Below are positions 46,831 through 58,713 of a stretch of 64,000 nucleotides of DNA, piece after piece. The notes under the pieces are model-generated. The model was given only the letters and a program-made list of their open reading frames with translations, did no database searches and was not told the origin of the DNA. This DNA comes from Branchiostoma floridae. Its lineage: Eukaryota; Chordata; Leptocardii; Amphioxiformes; Branchiostomatidae. How positions within the stretch are numbered: the first letter of the stretch is position 1; every line of letters starts with the position of its first letter. The translations under genes were made by a program, and so were the position numbers. The stretch lies in assembly GCF_000003815.2 (NCBI RefSeq), contig NC_049994.1, positions 17,291,476 to 17,355,475 of the forward strand, given 5' to 3'.

Positions 46831-47370
46831 TCACGCCTGCTGCGGCCGCGGCCACCAGAACACGACGTCCTCCCCTCTGTGACGCACCGACGCTCGCTTG
46901 TTCCCGAACCCGCGCTTGGCGTCGGTCACGTCAGCTTCGTCCCCTCCTTCCGCCTGGCTGCCGTATCTCATCAGGTCCGCCAACCCTTCCCTCTCCGCCT
47001 GGTGACGTAGCCGCTCTACCAACTCCTGCACTGCGGCGTACCGCTCGTCCTCAGCCGCCCGTTTGTTCCCGAAGCCCCGCTTGTTCCCCATGCCACGCTT
47101 GTTGCCGAACCCCCGGGCGGATAAGGCGTGCGCGTACGGCGCCCAGGCCTCCTTCTTCCCGAAGCCTCTCGTCTGGAACCCGATGCCCAAGTCGTCGGGC
47201 TCGGTCGTCGACTGACCGAAGTCGGCGGCGAAAGTGTCGTCTGCGCCGCTGATGTCGTTACCATGGTGATCAGACGACAGGAAGGGCGGTTCGTACAGCG
47301 TTTGGACCGGGCTGCTCTCGGAAAGGTGGAGCGCCACGCAGCCGAGGAGTAGTACTTGTAACAGCAGCAT
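46831..47370 (-). CDS. Achatin-like neuropeptide precursor (GFGN/GMGN tetrapeptides)
   Basis: This 179-aa frame starts at 47368-47370 with a signal peptide (MLLLQVLLLGCVALHLSES). An acidic spacer follows, then repeated tetrapeptides between basic cleavage sites: RGFGKK, ARGFGNKR, GMGNKR, GFGNKR, and after a 45-residue spacer KRGFGNKR. Known achatin-type peptides are four residues beginning Gly-Phe (in molluscs with D-Phe), acting through a G-protein-coupled receptor. GFGN fits that pattern. An AG directly before GTAAGGATG suggests a spliced non-coding first exon. A dibasic KK after GFG gives one variant peptide. The long spacer could also be released. The family call rests on the tetrapeptide pattern. 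Confidence 0.8.
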   Translation of the reverse strand: MLLLQVLLLGCVALHLSESSPVQTLYEPPFLSSDHHGNDISGADDTFAADFGQSTTEPDDLGIGFQTRGFGKKEAWAPYAHALSARGFGNKRGMGNKRGFGNKRAAEDERYAAVQELVERLRHQAEREGLADLMRYGSQAEGGDEADVTDAKRGFGNKRASVRHRGEDVVFWWPRPQQA

Positions 47371-47582
47371 CCTTACCTGGAGATCAACAAGTACCTTTTA
47401 GGCTAAACGTCACATTTCCAAACCATTAGGTGGCTTAAGTTGGTGCTTCAAAAAGCTACGGAGCATCTGAACGGTCCAAAATGGTCGTATGTCAACCAAT
47501 ATATCATTGAAACACAACAAAAGCACACGGCTATCCTATCTTACTGGAAATATCTTCTCTCTGATCTCAGAACGAGTCACAA

Positions 47583-47789
47583 GATGCACTCACCGAAGAG
47601 ACAGCCGATGTTCCTTCGTCTCTGAGAAGTCCTGGTAGCTTTGGAGCAGGTGGATGGATAGACAGCTTTTAACTACCTGAGAACAAATGACGAGATGCAC
47701 TCTCCAACAGATAGCCGATGTTCCTTCTTCTCTCGAAAGTCCTGGTAGCTTTGGCGCAGGTGTATCACCAGTAGACGCTTTTAACTACC
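47583..47789. repeat. Tandem duplication upstream of the neuropeptide gene
   Basis: Bases 47583-47680 and 47694-47789 match at an offset of 111 bp, sharing AGCCGATGTTCCTTC and AAGTCCTGGTAGCTTTGG. On the minus strand the first copy contains a donor-like TTCG/GTGAGT that the second copy has lost. It may represent the first non-coding exon. Confidence 0.8.
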
Positions 47790-50700
47790 CGCAGCGCGGC
47801 CTGGCACGGGGGCTGCGGTCCCACATGTCCGGATCTGGGCCGGGTCCCTGGCGACACACCGCCTTCTAACGACGTCATTATCGCGCGTTGATTGGGACAG
47901 AGTCCCGCTCTTACCTCCCCAACAGCCTGACACGGGAAGCACACGCGCGGCTTTTATGTCTTCGCGGCGTCTTTGAAGTGGCGAATCTTCACACGGAGAC
48001 GTCGCGACCTTGTGTCGTCATCAAAGTGTCCTTATTTTTACACCCAGCGAAGGTTAAGTGTGGTTTACAGTAGGTCAAATGGCAGGGTACCCCCCAAGAC
48101 GCGCACCCACTGCGTTAAGCCTCATTTGCATATAACAGTCGTGCCGCGGTGATGTGGTTAATGAGTCCCCTGTTCATTAGCAGGATCTCATTAACTCCTA
48201 GCCTTCGCAGAAGTCCTGCTACACGGTTTAATCAAGGAGATGAAAATATGGGGGGTTGTTGAGATAGAGCAGAAGTCATGTAAACATTACGTGATTTCAT
48301 TCTACTTTCTTTGAAAGTCTTAACCCTGGAAGCATAGTTACTTCCTCCTAGAAAAAAAATTTTTAAAAAAGAAGACTATAGGATACATGTTGAGATGTGA
48401 TTTTATTCTACCTTCGTTTCGTTTTAAGTCTTCACCCTTGAAGTAGTAATCTCACCTCCAGAAAATTCAATGAATGTAGATGAGAAGATAGTTGGATGTG
48501 TGGTGTTCATATGAATTTGAATTTAAATGAATAACTTCTAATAACGTGATTCCATGCAACCTTCTTTGGCAGGATTGATCACTAGAGTACCCAGCTAGTT
48601 TACCATCCTCCGCATTGAGTTCGTAGGTTAACCAAGCAACAGAATCGTTATCCTGTCCACCCCCACGCACCATCGACGTTGGTATCGACCGGACGTGACG
48701 TTCGTTGGCACGAATTGTTTAAGTCGTGGTGCCTTATTTTCACCTCCATGCACTTTGAAAATCGTTTGTTGCCACCTTTGGCAAACTATCTTGTGTTTGT
48801 AATGGCGAGTAGTGTGCAGATATGCGTTTGTCAGGAATCATGGCTTAAACATAGTATGTCTTTTAAACGAATGTCACTTCCGACAGCCAGGGGAGGAATT
48901 GACTGGATAGTCTGTCTTCTGTTGACTTATGTTGTTAAAAGCTCCTTCGTCAAATAAGAACAGTTTATTACCTAACTTAGGTTGGGTCGTACTCTCGGAT
49001 GGAAAGCAACAGGTCCAGCCGTGTTTTTGAGGAGTGTCCTTCCCGGTGTGAGTTGATCAAACCTTTCATGCAGTCTGGTCTCTGGGTTGACATGTTGAAT
49101 ATGTGACAGTCATAATTAATGTGAATCCTTCCACTAATATGGTAAATCTCGATAAACGGTAACCTTTCCTCCAGCAAACATTCTGGGATTGTCAACAAGA
49201 AAATGAAAATTTGGCGCAATTCTAGAGAAGATTTTATAAACTCTAGGCAATGCGTTCACAAGACAAAAAGTAGTGACTCGAGCAACTGGATATGAGTTTG
49301 AAAACGGTTCAAAATCAGTTGCCTGAGTAGCTGCTTTTTTAACGTATCTTACTACTTGGAGGCCTAACCTTCATCAACGTTATACATTTGCAGTTTGACT
49401 GAGGTATCGGCACAGACAGGTGAATTATACACGGCTGAATAGTTGTGTTTATAAACAGTCTGTGTGTTCAGAGTTCAAGGGTCATTACATACGCTCACTG
49501 TTGCAAAAGCAGTGACGAGCTGCCTTTGGGCGGCATATTCTTAAAAGATCTTACCAAACCGATGAGTGTACTTTAAAAACACGTGTCAAGCCGACTATTG
49601 GGTTAACGGTTACTTTGCTCATGAACATTCAACCTCTCAACAGTCTCGAAATGGCGGATGTAACCTTGAGCACCATTGTGCCAGCAACACAAACAATTCC
49701 CCCAGGGGTAATCTTTGAGTGACGAGAAAATACGGGGTAAACTGACTGAAAAAAACTCACACACACATTCTTTTATGACTAATATTACATTGAAGATTTG
49801 ACACATAAGCAGGGAGTAAACGATAGATAATGTCCACATAGTTTTAATGAGACGTTTTTAGGTCATAGGTCACGATGTGCGTCATTTGGAATCATTGACT
49901 TCTTGGCAACGGTCGAACTGTTGTGACGTCACACAATTATCTACGTAGGTCAAGGATTTGTTTTTGTTCACTCACTATGTATGCAGCAGCGACACGTAAG
50001 CCAGCATAGACATCTACTACATCAGTTAAACGTTCTTGAGACCTTCCTAACACAAACACATAGTGTGATTTGTTGGAATACACCCATGCGGTCTGGCAAA
50101 TCTTCAGGAAAAAGCGCGTTCAGAGTCTCATTATGCGCATAATTATAAACAGTCTGATTTCAGAGTTCAATGGTTATTACATACCTGTATTGTGACAGAC
50201 GCCATGACAAGCTGTCATATTTTTATCTCCAAACCGAAAAGTGTGCTTTAAATCCACGTTTCAAACCTTAACTAGTACTTTGTTGCTGAACTTGAATTCA
50301 ACGTATAAAGCATAGTGTATCTATCTGTCTAAAACATAATGTTTGTCCTCACCACGATTCAGTGCTTTGCCTTCAGGGTACGTGTGTTTTGCTCGGGCAC
50401 AAAGATGTCAAAGGTGATACAATTATGTTGTTGAGGGCCTAATTGACTGTGATACTGATTATGTGATCTCGAAGTTGTATAGGCAAAGCGAAGAGTTTTG
50501 ATGAAAAATAGTTGGTCAAAGATCATAATATCTCACGCAGCTCCTCTTCAAGGCAATCATTCATCTGAATTGACAATTTGTAAATACTCCGATTTGGATT
50601 TATACCGACAGAGTTGATATCTCTAGCAGATTGCTATCTCTACCTTGACGTCATTCGGTATATACCTCAGGGCACTGATTGTCCGCTGCTGTAAAGGACT

Positions 50701-50879
50701 AGTTACGCACAGACGTCCATTATTGCAGGTGAGCTGGCGAGAGAAGCACCACGATCCGCAATAGTCTTGGTCAACATTTCTTCCGTGTGGTAAGAAGCTT
50801 TCCTGATTACTTACTCACTGTGCTTTTCGTTTCTACTAGAAGATTTGTTACACATTTGCAAAGAAAAGTCTAACTGTGA

Positions 50880-51300
50880 AAACACGTGTTGCCAGTAGCA
50901 AGTCTAGGAGGAGGACGGACATGGTAAAGTGTCTTTGTTGACTTGAGTTTTGAGGAAGTTGCAAGACAAGTTTTGCTTAGCTCGGAATGGGTGGGGTTGA
51001 GGAGGGGCGCTTGGGAATGGATCTGAAAGATTATCTCCAACACTTAAAACCCAAGACGAAATATGAAGAAATACTGAACACGTGTCAGTTTATTTATAGA
51101 TGGAGTCCGTGAATACGTGTCACCTGTGGTAACTCAAGGAAGGTGCACTGGCATGATAAAATGTGTTTGCGGAAGTTGCAAGGCACGTTTCGTTTGGCTT
51201 GAATGGGGGTGGGCCGAGGAGGGGCGCTTGCGAACTGATCTGATCTAGAAGGATTTATCCGTCAAGGAAAACGTAAAGTTGAAGACGAAATATAAACTAA
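50880..51300. repeat. ~200-bp tandem duplication upstream of the TLR gene
   Basis: The two halves share GAGGAGGGGCGCTTG, GGAAGTTGCAAG-type and GACGAAATAT blocks at offsets of about 215-220 bp, with clear divergence. Confidence 0.75.
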
Positions 51301-51798
51301 TCTGTAAAAATCTGGGGTGAAAGCGATGGACACGTCACAGTATCTGCCTGGAAAAATGACGGTCTAGAAGTAGAATTTATGTATTGAGACGTTTTACCGC
51401 GGCGCTTATGATATTCATATGCTTTTGTCTGCGGGTTCAAAAAGCAAAAACAGCACTTCTTTTCTGACATGTTGGAAGTTGTTTTAAACGATACGATGGG
51501 GTTTTCCCTGAAATAGACAAAATTCTAGCGGCATTGTTCTGTATTCCTAAAATAGCTACTCGGTTAGTATTTGTTTCACTATATCTGATTGGCTGGAAGA
51601 CAGCAGCGTCAGGATGTAATGACCAATCAGAGCAGAATGGTGTGGCTCTGTCACTACATTGACAAATTGCATCATTTAGGCCAGTTATATCATCAATTTT
51701 GTGTCATGAATTGCTACATATTTTTGGCCATATAGAGGGCTACTAAAATACATGAAAACGTTTTCATTCTTTTTTGTTTCCAGAAAAAAACACGCCAC

Positions 51799-54700
51799 AT
51801 GACAGAAACAATGGCTAAAGCTCTCCCTGTCTTCTTCCTAATCATTTGCGCGATCAGCGGTGACGTTGCCATGGACACGGTGGACAATGGTTCGTCCGGC
51901 GATGAAAGTTCACCGCAAGCATTCTGCAACTGTATTCGAACGGGCCCAACTTCCCGTCAATGCAACTGTACGGATCTGTCCAACCTGACTAACGCACAAA
52001 ACCGTCTAGATGTGTCTGGATATCTTTCTGATGATGATGATGATGATCTTTTTGTCGTTTCGGAAATCACTGTGAGATGCAGACAGAAGTCATCAACAAA
52101 TACCAGCGGACTGTTCGACTTCCTCCCACCATCAATAAAGTCACTAACGCTCATTAATTGCGTCCAACAATATATAGGGAAAGAAGTTTTCTACGGTATC
52201 CCCAATGTAGAGGACCTGGCCATAGTGAACTTCCCTCCAGGGAAACGGAATGATTCAGTTTTTTTTTCCTACTTCTACGATAACTCTTCCCGAACTCTTG
52301 AACTTGACCCTGAGGTATTTTTGTCCTTACCACAGCTACAAAAGCTCACTTTATTTGGCATTCCGTTTCTCGATAGATTCCCCAAAGCGCTCTACCAAGC
52401 GGTCAATGGTACATACCCCTTGCCAGACCTAAAGAGTCTTACTCTTTGGGGTGACCAAATTCCATACATGAGACCAGAATACTTACAGCACTTCACAAAC
52501 TTAAGGTCATTAGATATTAGAATTAATCTCATTTCAAACATATCAACATCATTTCCATTCTTACCTGGCTTACAAATTTTAAGGATGCCCTTCAACCGAA
52601 TCAACTCCTTGGCCGGTTCTCCCTTTAAAAACCTCGGTAATCTACAATCATTAATAATGTATCTGCAATTTCCGTACGAAATGGATAGTTCCAAATACGT
52701 TGCATATATGTATAACAGCATAGGCGCCATTGAGGTAATTTTCCCCACATCTTTTGTTGGACTCTCTAGACTGAAATCTCTGAACTTGGCAGTGAGCAAG
52801 ATTCGGTCTATTCCGAATGGCACATTTAGGGAGTTAGGAAAACTTGAAACTTTGGACATCTCCTATGGACTTGTAGATTTTATTGGGGTGTCGGCATTTC
52901 AAGGATTGGGTGCCTTAGAATCTTTAGACTTGAGTTATAATAACATAAGTACAATTCATCCTTTAGTTTTCAATAGTCTAAGCTCTCTTCTCTATCTTTA
53001 TCTTCAGAACAATTTTCTTCAGTCTCTCTCTCCGACAACGTTTGAAAACATGCCTTATTTATTAGATTTGAACTTGGCGAATAACCTTCTAACAACAGTA
53101 ACACGTGAAAACGTCAGTCCTCTACTAAACCTGAGAACGTTAGATGTTCACGGAAACCAGCTAGAAACTATTGATGAGATGTTTCACGGCATTACGTCTG
53201 ACGTTTGTGAGAAAATTGACGCATCCTACAACAAAGTGTGGTTATTGGCTATCTCGTCATTGGAAATTCTTGGCATTGTTGGAAAGACTGTAAATGTCGA
53301 CTTATCTCACAACAATCTGCAGATTCTTTACCACACACCTCCTGAGTCATACATTTCTGAAGACGTGCTACATCTCTCATTGAGCCTCGATCTAAGGTGG
53401 AACCAGTTTGCTTCGTTTCCGCTTGAGCTAGCAACATACAGGTCTTTTAGCAGATCTAGGATATCCATTAGAGAAATTTCTGGCCAGAAATATGGCGACA
53501 TCTCCCTCCTGATGACTCAAAATCCTTTAATATGCGACTGTGCACTGTACGAGCTGATAGTGAACTTAGATGTCGCTAAACAAGGTGTCCTTTACACAAA
53601 AACCGACTTCCAAGACATGGTATGTGCAGTTCCCGATGAGCTCAGAGGTAGGAGGGTGGTAGATCTCCGCCCTTCTGAGCTATGGTGCTCAGAGGAGTGC
53701 TACAACAGATTTTACGCTTGTTTCTGTTATGAGCATGAAGGTGAGATGTTCAAGAGCCCGCAACCCTGGTGTTTTCCAGAACATAATGCTTGCCCGTCAG
53801 AATGCTCGTGCTCGTTCCAAGGACAGCTACACTCTGCCACAGCTCCTTATAATGAGTTAGTGAACTGTGCCGGAAGAAATTTGTCTTCTATCCCTGTTGA
53901 AATTTCAAACGTTACAACAATCCTTCATTTGGAAGGGAATCAGTTGAGGGTCATCAGTCAAACTGTTCTTCCCGAACTTTTGATGGTACGAGAACTTTAT
54001 CTAAATGATAATAACATTTCATATGTTGGCGCGATGGCTTTCAGTGCCTTCAATTCTCTTGAAATCCTTCGTCTCGACGGAAACAACATCTCCAACATAG
54101 GCAGTACAATTTTCAAGTCCCTTTCTAATCTACGAGAACTTTACCTAAATCATTCCGGTGTTCGGTATCTGTCAGTTGATACGTTTCACGACCTTGCAAG
54201 TTTACAGAAGCTACACTTAGAGAACAACAGGCTACAGTCTCTACCTGAAAACATGTTCGCTGGTTTGAAAAAGCTGCGGTCACTCAGCATTCATGGTAAT
54301 CCGCTCAACTGTGACTGTGATGTTCTGTGGTTCGCGAACTGGCTGCGGAGTAGAGCGTTCCTTCTGGCACAAGGACATAACGTGAGCTGTTTAACAAAGA
54401 CAAAGGTAGCGCGGGATATTTTGAGTGTGTCGTCATCACAACTTGACTGCGATGACGTGCAGGCAGCTCGAGCACGAAACAGACTCATTGTCGGTGTGTC
54501 GATCCCCATGGGTTTGGTTATCATCATCTTAGTTTGCGTGATCGTCATCGTGAGACGAAAGGAAGCCATCCAAGTCTACCTGTACGCCAGGTACGGATGG
54601 CGCTTCCGAGAAGAAGAGGAAGACGAAGACAAGGAGTACGACGCCTTCTTATCGTACAGTCAGCACGACTTAGACGTGGTGCTACACGACATCTTGCCCG

Positions 54701-55113
54701 CACTTGAGAACAGGGAGCCGCCGTTCCGCGTCTGTTTGCATCACCGCGATTTTCTCCCGGGTGTCCCAATAGCAGAGAACATCGCAACCGCCGTCAACTC
54801 GAGCAAAAGAACGATCATTCTTCTCTCCAACAACTTCTTAGAGAGTGACTGGTGTCAGTTTGAGTTTCAGGCCGCGCACGCGCAGATGCTGCAGGACAGG
54901 GCTAACCGTGTGATCGTGGTTTTACTGGATGACGTTCCCGCCGAAAACGCCCCTCCGGACATTCAGCATTACCTGAACACGAACACGTACCTGAGGTGGG
55001 GGGACGAGCGCTTCTGGGAACGGCTGATCTACGTCATGCCGCGTCCAAGGCCGCATGCGCAAGACGAGGACGGAGACCAGCTGGCCATGGTCGAACTGGA
55101 CCACAATCGTTGA
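51799..55113 (+). CDS. Toll-like receptor, multiple-cysteine-cluster type, single exon
   Basis: The 1,104-aa frame starts at 51799 after a probable 5'-UTR splice acceptor (TTTCCAG at 51775-51781) and opens with a hydrophobic signal (LPVFFLIICAISG). A first leucine-rich block (to about residue 570) ends in a cysteine cap (ICDCALYE, with further Cys to about 640). An LRRNT (CPSECSCS, about 666), a short second LRR block and another cap (NCDCDVLWFANWL, about 836) follow. A transmembrane helix lies at about 895-918. The TIR domain starts near 946 and has box 1 YDAFLSYS, box 2 RDFLPGVPI with the BB-loop Pro present, and box 3 FW. The two cap clusters resemble protostome Toll rather than typical vertebrate TLRs. 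It is a cell-surface or endosomal innate immune receptor expected to signal through MyD88-type adaptors. Ligand unknown. Confidence 0.96.
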   Translation: MTETMAKALPVFFLIICAISGDVAMDTVDNGSSGDESSPQAFCNCIRTGPTSRQCNCTDLSNLTNAQNRLDVSGYLSDDDDDDLFVVSEITVRCRQKSSTNTSGLFDFLPPSIKSLTLINCVQQYIGKEVFYGIPNVEDLAIVNFPPGKRNDSVFFSYFYDNSSRTLELDPEVFLSLPQLQKLTLFGIPFLDRFPKALYQAVNGTYPLPDLKSLTLWGDQIPYMRPEYLQHFTNLRSLDIRINLISNISTSFPFLPGLQILRMPFNRINSLAGSPFKNLGNLQSLIMYLQFPYEMDSSKYVAYMYNSIGAIEVIFPTSFVGLSRLKSLNLAVSKIRSIPNGTFRELGKLETLDISYGLVDFIGVSAFQGLGALESLDLSYNNISTIHPLVFNSLSSLLYLYLQNNFLQSLSPTTFENMPYLLDLNLANNLLTTVTRENVSPLLNLRTLDVHGNQLETIDEMFHGITSDVCEKIDASYNKVWLLAISSLEILGIVGKTVNVDLSHNNLQILYHTPPESYISEDVLHLSLSLDLRWNQFASFPLELATYRSFSRSRISIREISGQKYGDISLLMTQNPLICDCALYELIVNLDVAKQGVLYTKTDFQDMVCAVPDELRGRRVVDLRPSELWCSEECYNRFYACFCYEHEGEMFKSPQPWCFPEHNACPSECSCSFQGQLHSATAPYNELVNCAGRNLSSIPVEISNVTTILHLEGNQLRVISQTVLPELLMVRELYLNDNNISYVGAMAFSAFNSLEILRLDGNNISNIGSTIFKSLSNLRELYLNHSGVRYLSVDTFHDLASLQKLHLENNRLQSLPENMFAGLKKLRSLSIHGNPLNCDCDVLWFANWLRSRAFLLAQGHNVSCLTKTKVARDILSVSSSQLDCDDVQAARARNRLIVGVSIPMGLVIIILVCVIVIVRRKEAIQVYLYARYGWRFREEEEDEDKEYDAFLSYSQHDLDVVLHDILPALENREPPFRVCLHHRDFLPGVPIAENIATAVNSSKRTIILLSNNFLESDWCQFEFQAAHAQMLQDRANRVIVVLLDDVPAENAPPDIQHYLNTNTYLRWGDERFWERLIYVMPRPRPHAQDEDGDQLAMVELDHNR
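52028..52048 (+). repeat. (GAT)n tract coding poly-Asp
   Basis: A short GAT run encodes six Asp residues in the N-terminal ectodomain of the TLR, upstream of the first LRRs. Confidence 0.9.
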
Positions 55114-55700
55114 TCAATGGACGCTGGCTGGCACGGGTACAGAAGTTGACATTTTACACAAGCTTGTAACATATATATGTAGCTTATAGCAAGCCATTTG
55201 TGCACAGCCTACACATCTTACGTAAAGTTTCGCAATCGTTTTCCCGAAAAGAATTCCTGACCTTCAAAATCAAGATGGCGGAATGAGATCGAGGAGACTG
55301 TCCCATTTGGTCCTGAGATTCAGTTTCCGAGTCGAAAAGTTAGAATAATGCAAGAGCAACAGTTTATTTGTGTAGTAGGAAGGTACAGATATATTCGCAT
55401 GAAAGTTCATATATAACGGTAATTTACATAGTGAAGACTTTAAACTTGATACCCGTTCACAGAAATGTTAATTTCGGTCAGTCTTCTGACCGTTATCAAC
55501 TTGATGTCACCCGAAGCCTTTGGCACACTTCCGCCAGTTCAGGTTATGTGTATGGATATAACGTTTGAAATCTTCATTATCATAAAGATGTAAATATGAT
55601 ATATTCTGTAATTGACACTCTTTAAAGAAGATATATAACAAATTGAATTGTACATTCTGAAATATAGGGTAGTAATGGTATAATGAAAAGTATTCCGAAT
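55114..55700. other. TLR 3' flank
   Basis: AT-rich sequence with no supported gene and no canonical AATAAA that I can place with confidence. Confidence 0.5.
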
Positions 55701-55706
55701 TTATTA

Positions 55707-57885
55707 CCTCCATGAAATGTCATGGAGGTTATATTTACCTCCATGAAAAAATGGAGGTATAGTTTTGAGTGTGTCTGTGTGTGTGTGTGTTTGTGTGTGT
55801 GTTTGTGTGTGTGTGTGTCTGTGTGTCCGCATATTTGTGGTCATCATAACTTGAGAACCTCTTGATGGACTACTATGATATTTGGTATGTAGGTAGGGGT
55901 TGGGAAGACGAAGGTCAAGGTCAATTGTGGGCCCCCTGGTGTGTGGCCTTGGTACTGCAGCGCAACTTCCGGTTTTGCTATCTCGGTGTTCTGAACATGC
56001 TATGGTCAAGATTTTTAAGTATTAGATAGCTCTTGTGCTCAGGAAAAAATTACGTAAGTTTGGGCCCCCTAGCGTCTAGTTTGGGAATAGCAGGGGCATT
56101 TTTGTCAAAAACTTCTGACGAGGATAACTGAAGAAGGGAACAACGGATTCTCATCATTTTTGGTATGTAGGTACCTTAGACAATTTTGTACAAGATTAAA
56201 TACTAATTATGCAAAATAGGAGCACATTTGCATAATTAATGAGGATATTATATTATGGCAGTTTTTTCAATGTATCTCTTGTCCTGGATGTGATATGGTC
56301 TTGACATTTGGCTGGTAGATAGCTTGCAGTGTCATGACAAAGTGGGGCAGGTTTCAGCCCCCTAACATTTAATTGCGGAACTGCAGGGGCGTTTTTGTCA
56401 AGACATTCTAAAGAGGATAACTGCAGAAAGGATTGATGGATTGGCATCATACTAGGCATGCGGGTACCTTAGGCAAATATGTTCATAATGATATACATTT
56501 TATGCAAATGAGGACTTAATTTGCATGATTAATGAGGAAATTGTATAATTCCATTGTTTTCAATAACTGGACTTCAATAAATGTAACACATGTTAACTAT
56601 GATAGGTGGAATATAAGCAGATACCAAATATGGTAATGAGGAACTTATTTGCATAATTTATGTAAAATTGCAAAAACGCTTAATGATTAATAATGGGAAT
56701 TTTATAATTGTGACATGTGTACGTTAGTCAATGATGAACAATACCATGCATAAATTATGTTAATGTGCTAGTCAATTGTATGAAATTTACGAAAGCTCTA
56801 AATTTTCATGGAGGTATGAGGTCGCCGAACTCTAGTTTACCCAGCGTTTGTGTGTGTGTGTGTCTGTCTGTCTGTCTGTCTGTCAACAAGATAACTCAAG
56901 AACGGCTGGATGGATTAGTTTCATACTTGGTGTGTTGGTGAGGTGCGATGAAAGCTAGAAGTGATTAGATTTTGGGCCCCCTAACGGCTTCCCTTGGTAC
57001 TGCAGCGCAACTTCCGGTTTTGCTATCTCGTGTTCTGAACACGCTATGGTCACGATTTTTGAGTGTTGGATAGCTCTTGTGCTCAGGAATAAGGGACATA
57101 AGTTTTGGCCCCCTACCGACTAGGTTTGGGATAGCAGGGGCATTTTTGTCAAAAACTTCTGAAGAGGATAACTCAAGAAGGGAACGATGGATTTTCATGA
57201 TTTTTGGTATGTAGGTACCTTAGACAATGTTGTACAAGATAAGATACCAATTATGCAAAATAGGAGTAAATTTGCATAATTAATGAGAATATTCTATCAT
57301 AGCAGTTTTTTCAATGTATCTCTTGTCCCTTACATGATATAGTCTTGACATTTAGGTGGTAGATAGCTTGCAGTATCATGACAAAGTGGGGCAGATTTCA
57401 GCCCCCTAACATGTAATTTCGGAACTGCGGGGGCATTTTTGTCAAGACATTCCAAAGTGGATAACTGCAGAAAGGATTGACGGATTGGCATCATTTTAGG
57501 GGTGCAGGTAGCTTGGGCAAAGGTGTTCATAATGATATACATGTTATGCAAATGAGGACCTTATTTGCATACTTAATGAGGAAATTGTATAATACCATTA
57601 TTACTAATAACTGGACTTCAATAAATGTAACACTTATCAATTATGATAGATGGAATATAAGCAGATACCAAATATGGTAATGAGGAACTTATTTGCATAA
57701 TTTATGTAAACATTGCAAAGCCGCTTTAAGTCTAATGATTGGAATTTTATACTTGTGACATGTGTACGTTAGTCAATGATGAACAACAACACGCATGAAT
57801 TATGTTAATGTCTTAGTCAATTGCATGAAATATACAAAAGCTCTAAATTTTCATGTAGGTATGAGGTCGCCGAACTCTAGTTCTA
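55707..57885. repeat. Two-copy tandem repeat (~1,045 bp) with microsatellites
   Basis: Sequence such as GCGCAACTTCCGGTTTTGCT recurs at an offset of 1,045 bp (55960 and 57005). Each copy opens with a GT or CTGT microsatellite and ends near TCATGGAGGTATGAGGTCGC. Inside each copy, blocks like GGATAACT...GATGGATT recur as sub-repeats. No coding remnant is visible. Confidence 0.88.
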
Positions 57886-58502
57886 TAAATGATCTTAAAT
57901 GGTGATTATGTTACAGTAGTCTTGTGGTACGAGTATTGTGGCATTTTAGCTATTGTTACATCTTAGTAGCCATGTACATGCTGTTGGGAAAGATGCACGA
58001 GAAATATTGCGGACATATTCTTGGTGATTTTACATTCAAAGTTTTATTCTACACGGGAGTTACGACTGTTAGGAGACATAGTGAAGGAGAACCATACACA
58101 TGTACTGTTATTCTAATACCATATTCTTAACTATTCGATAACAATGATAAAGCGTAAACATATTAAGTTGAATTCTAAAATGTAGGACACTCGGTCTATA
58201 ACCATTATTTGATGTTATTAAATCGTGCAGAAATATTCGACGACTAAGGCATGTGCTACGATGTAGATCCTGTCGTTTAAACTCAAATACTATTTTACCG
58301 GGACCTTTGTCATTATAAAAAGATATTTTAGTAAATTTGAATTTTTACATTTTGGTGATAATTTCTGTTCTTTTTATTCTATTTTGTCAAAGGTTGGTGA
58401 AATATTAAATTTGAAGTGAGCAACTGCAATGTTTGACTGTTTGCTTCTATACTATGAAATAATTCTCGCCGTTTCCCTTTCTTTATGCTTGCTGCATATC
58501 AG
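57886..58502. other. Intergenic region
   Basis: AT-rich sequence without a supported gene or clear repeat. Confidence 0.5.
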
Positions 58503-58713
58503 TAGCCTTTACCAGGCTCCGCGGATCGGTGGTGTAATTGTAGAAATTAGACAAATAAAGTCAATAGTACGCTAGAGGAGTCGGCCGGCCAGTGAAAACA
58601 TTCGTGGTTAGGATGATATTTTACTGGCCGGCCAACTCCTATGGCGTACTGTAGACTCTATTTGTCCGAATTCTACAATTAGACCACCAATCTACGAAGT
58701 CTGGTAGATGCTA
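58503..58713. mobile_element. Foldback MITE (TAGCCTTTACCAGG / TAGATGCTA ends)
   Basis: Long inverted arms share CCGCGGATCGGTGGT and AATTGTAGAA with their complements. Flanking 9-mers GCATATCAG (58494-58502) and ACATATCAG (58714-58722) differ at one base. A related copy is at 62515-62652. Confidence 0.85.

Larger units (their letters stand above)
47371..51780. other. Intergenic region between neuropeptide and TLR genes
   Basis: No supported coding exon. It contains a 111-bp-offset tandem duplication (47583-47789), a diverged long-range duplication (49452-49630 and 50143-50300) and a ~200-bp tandem duplication (50880-51300). It should hold the upstream regions of both genes. Confidence 0.55.
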
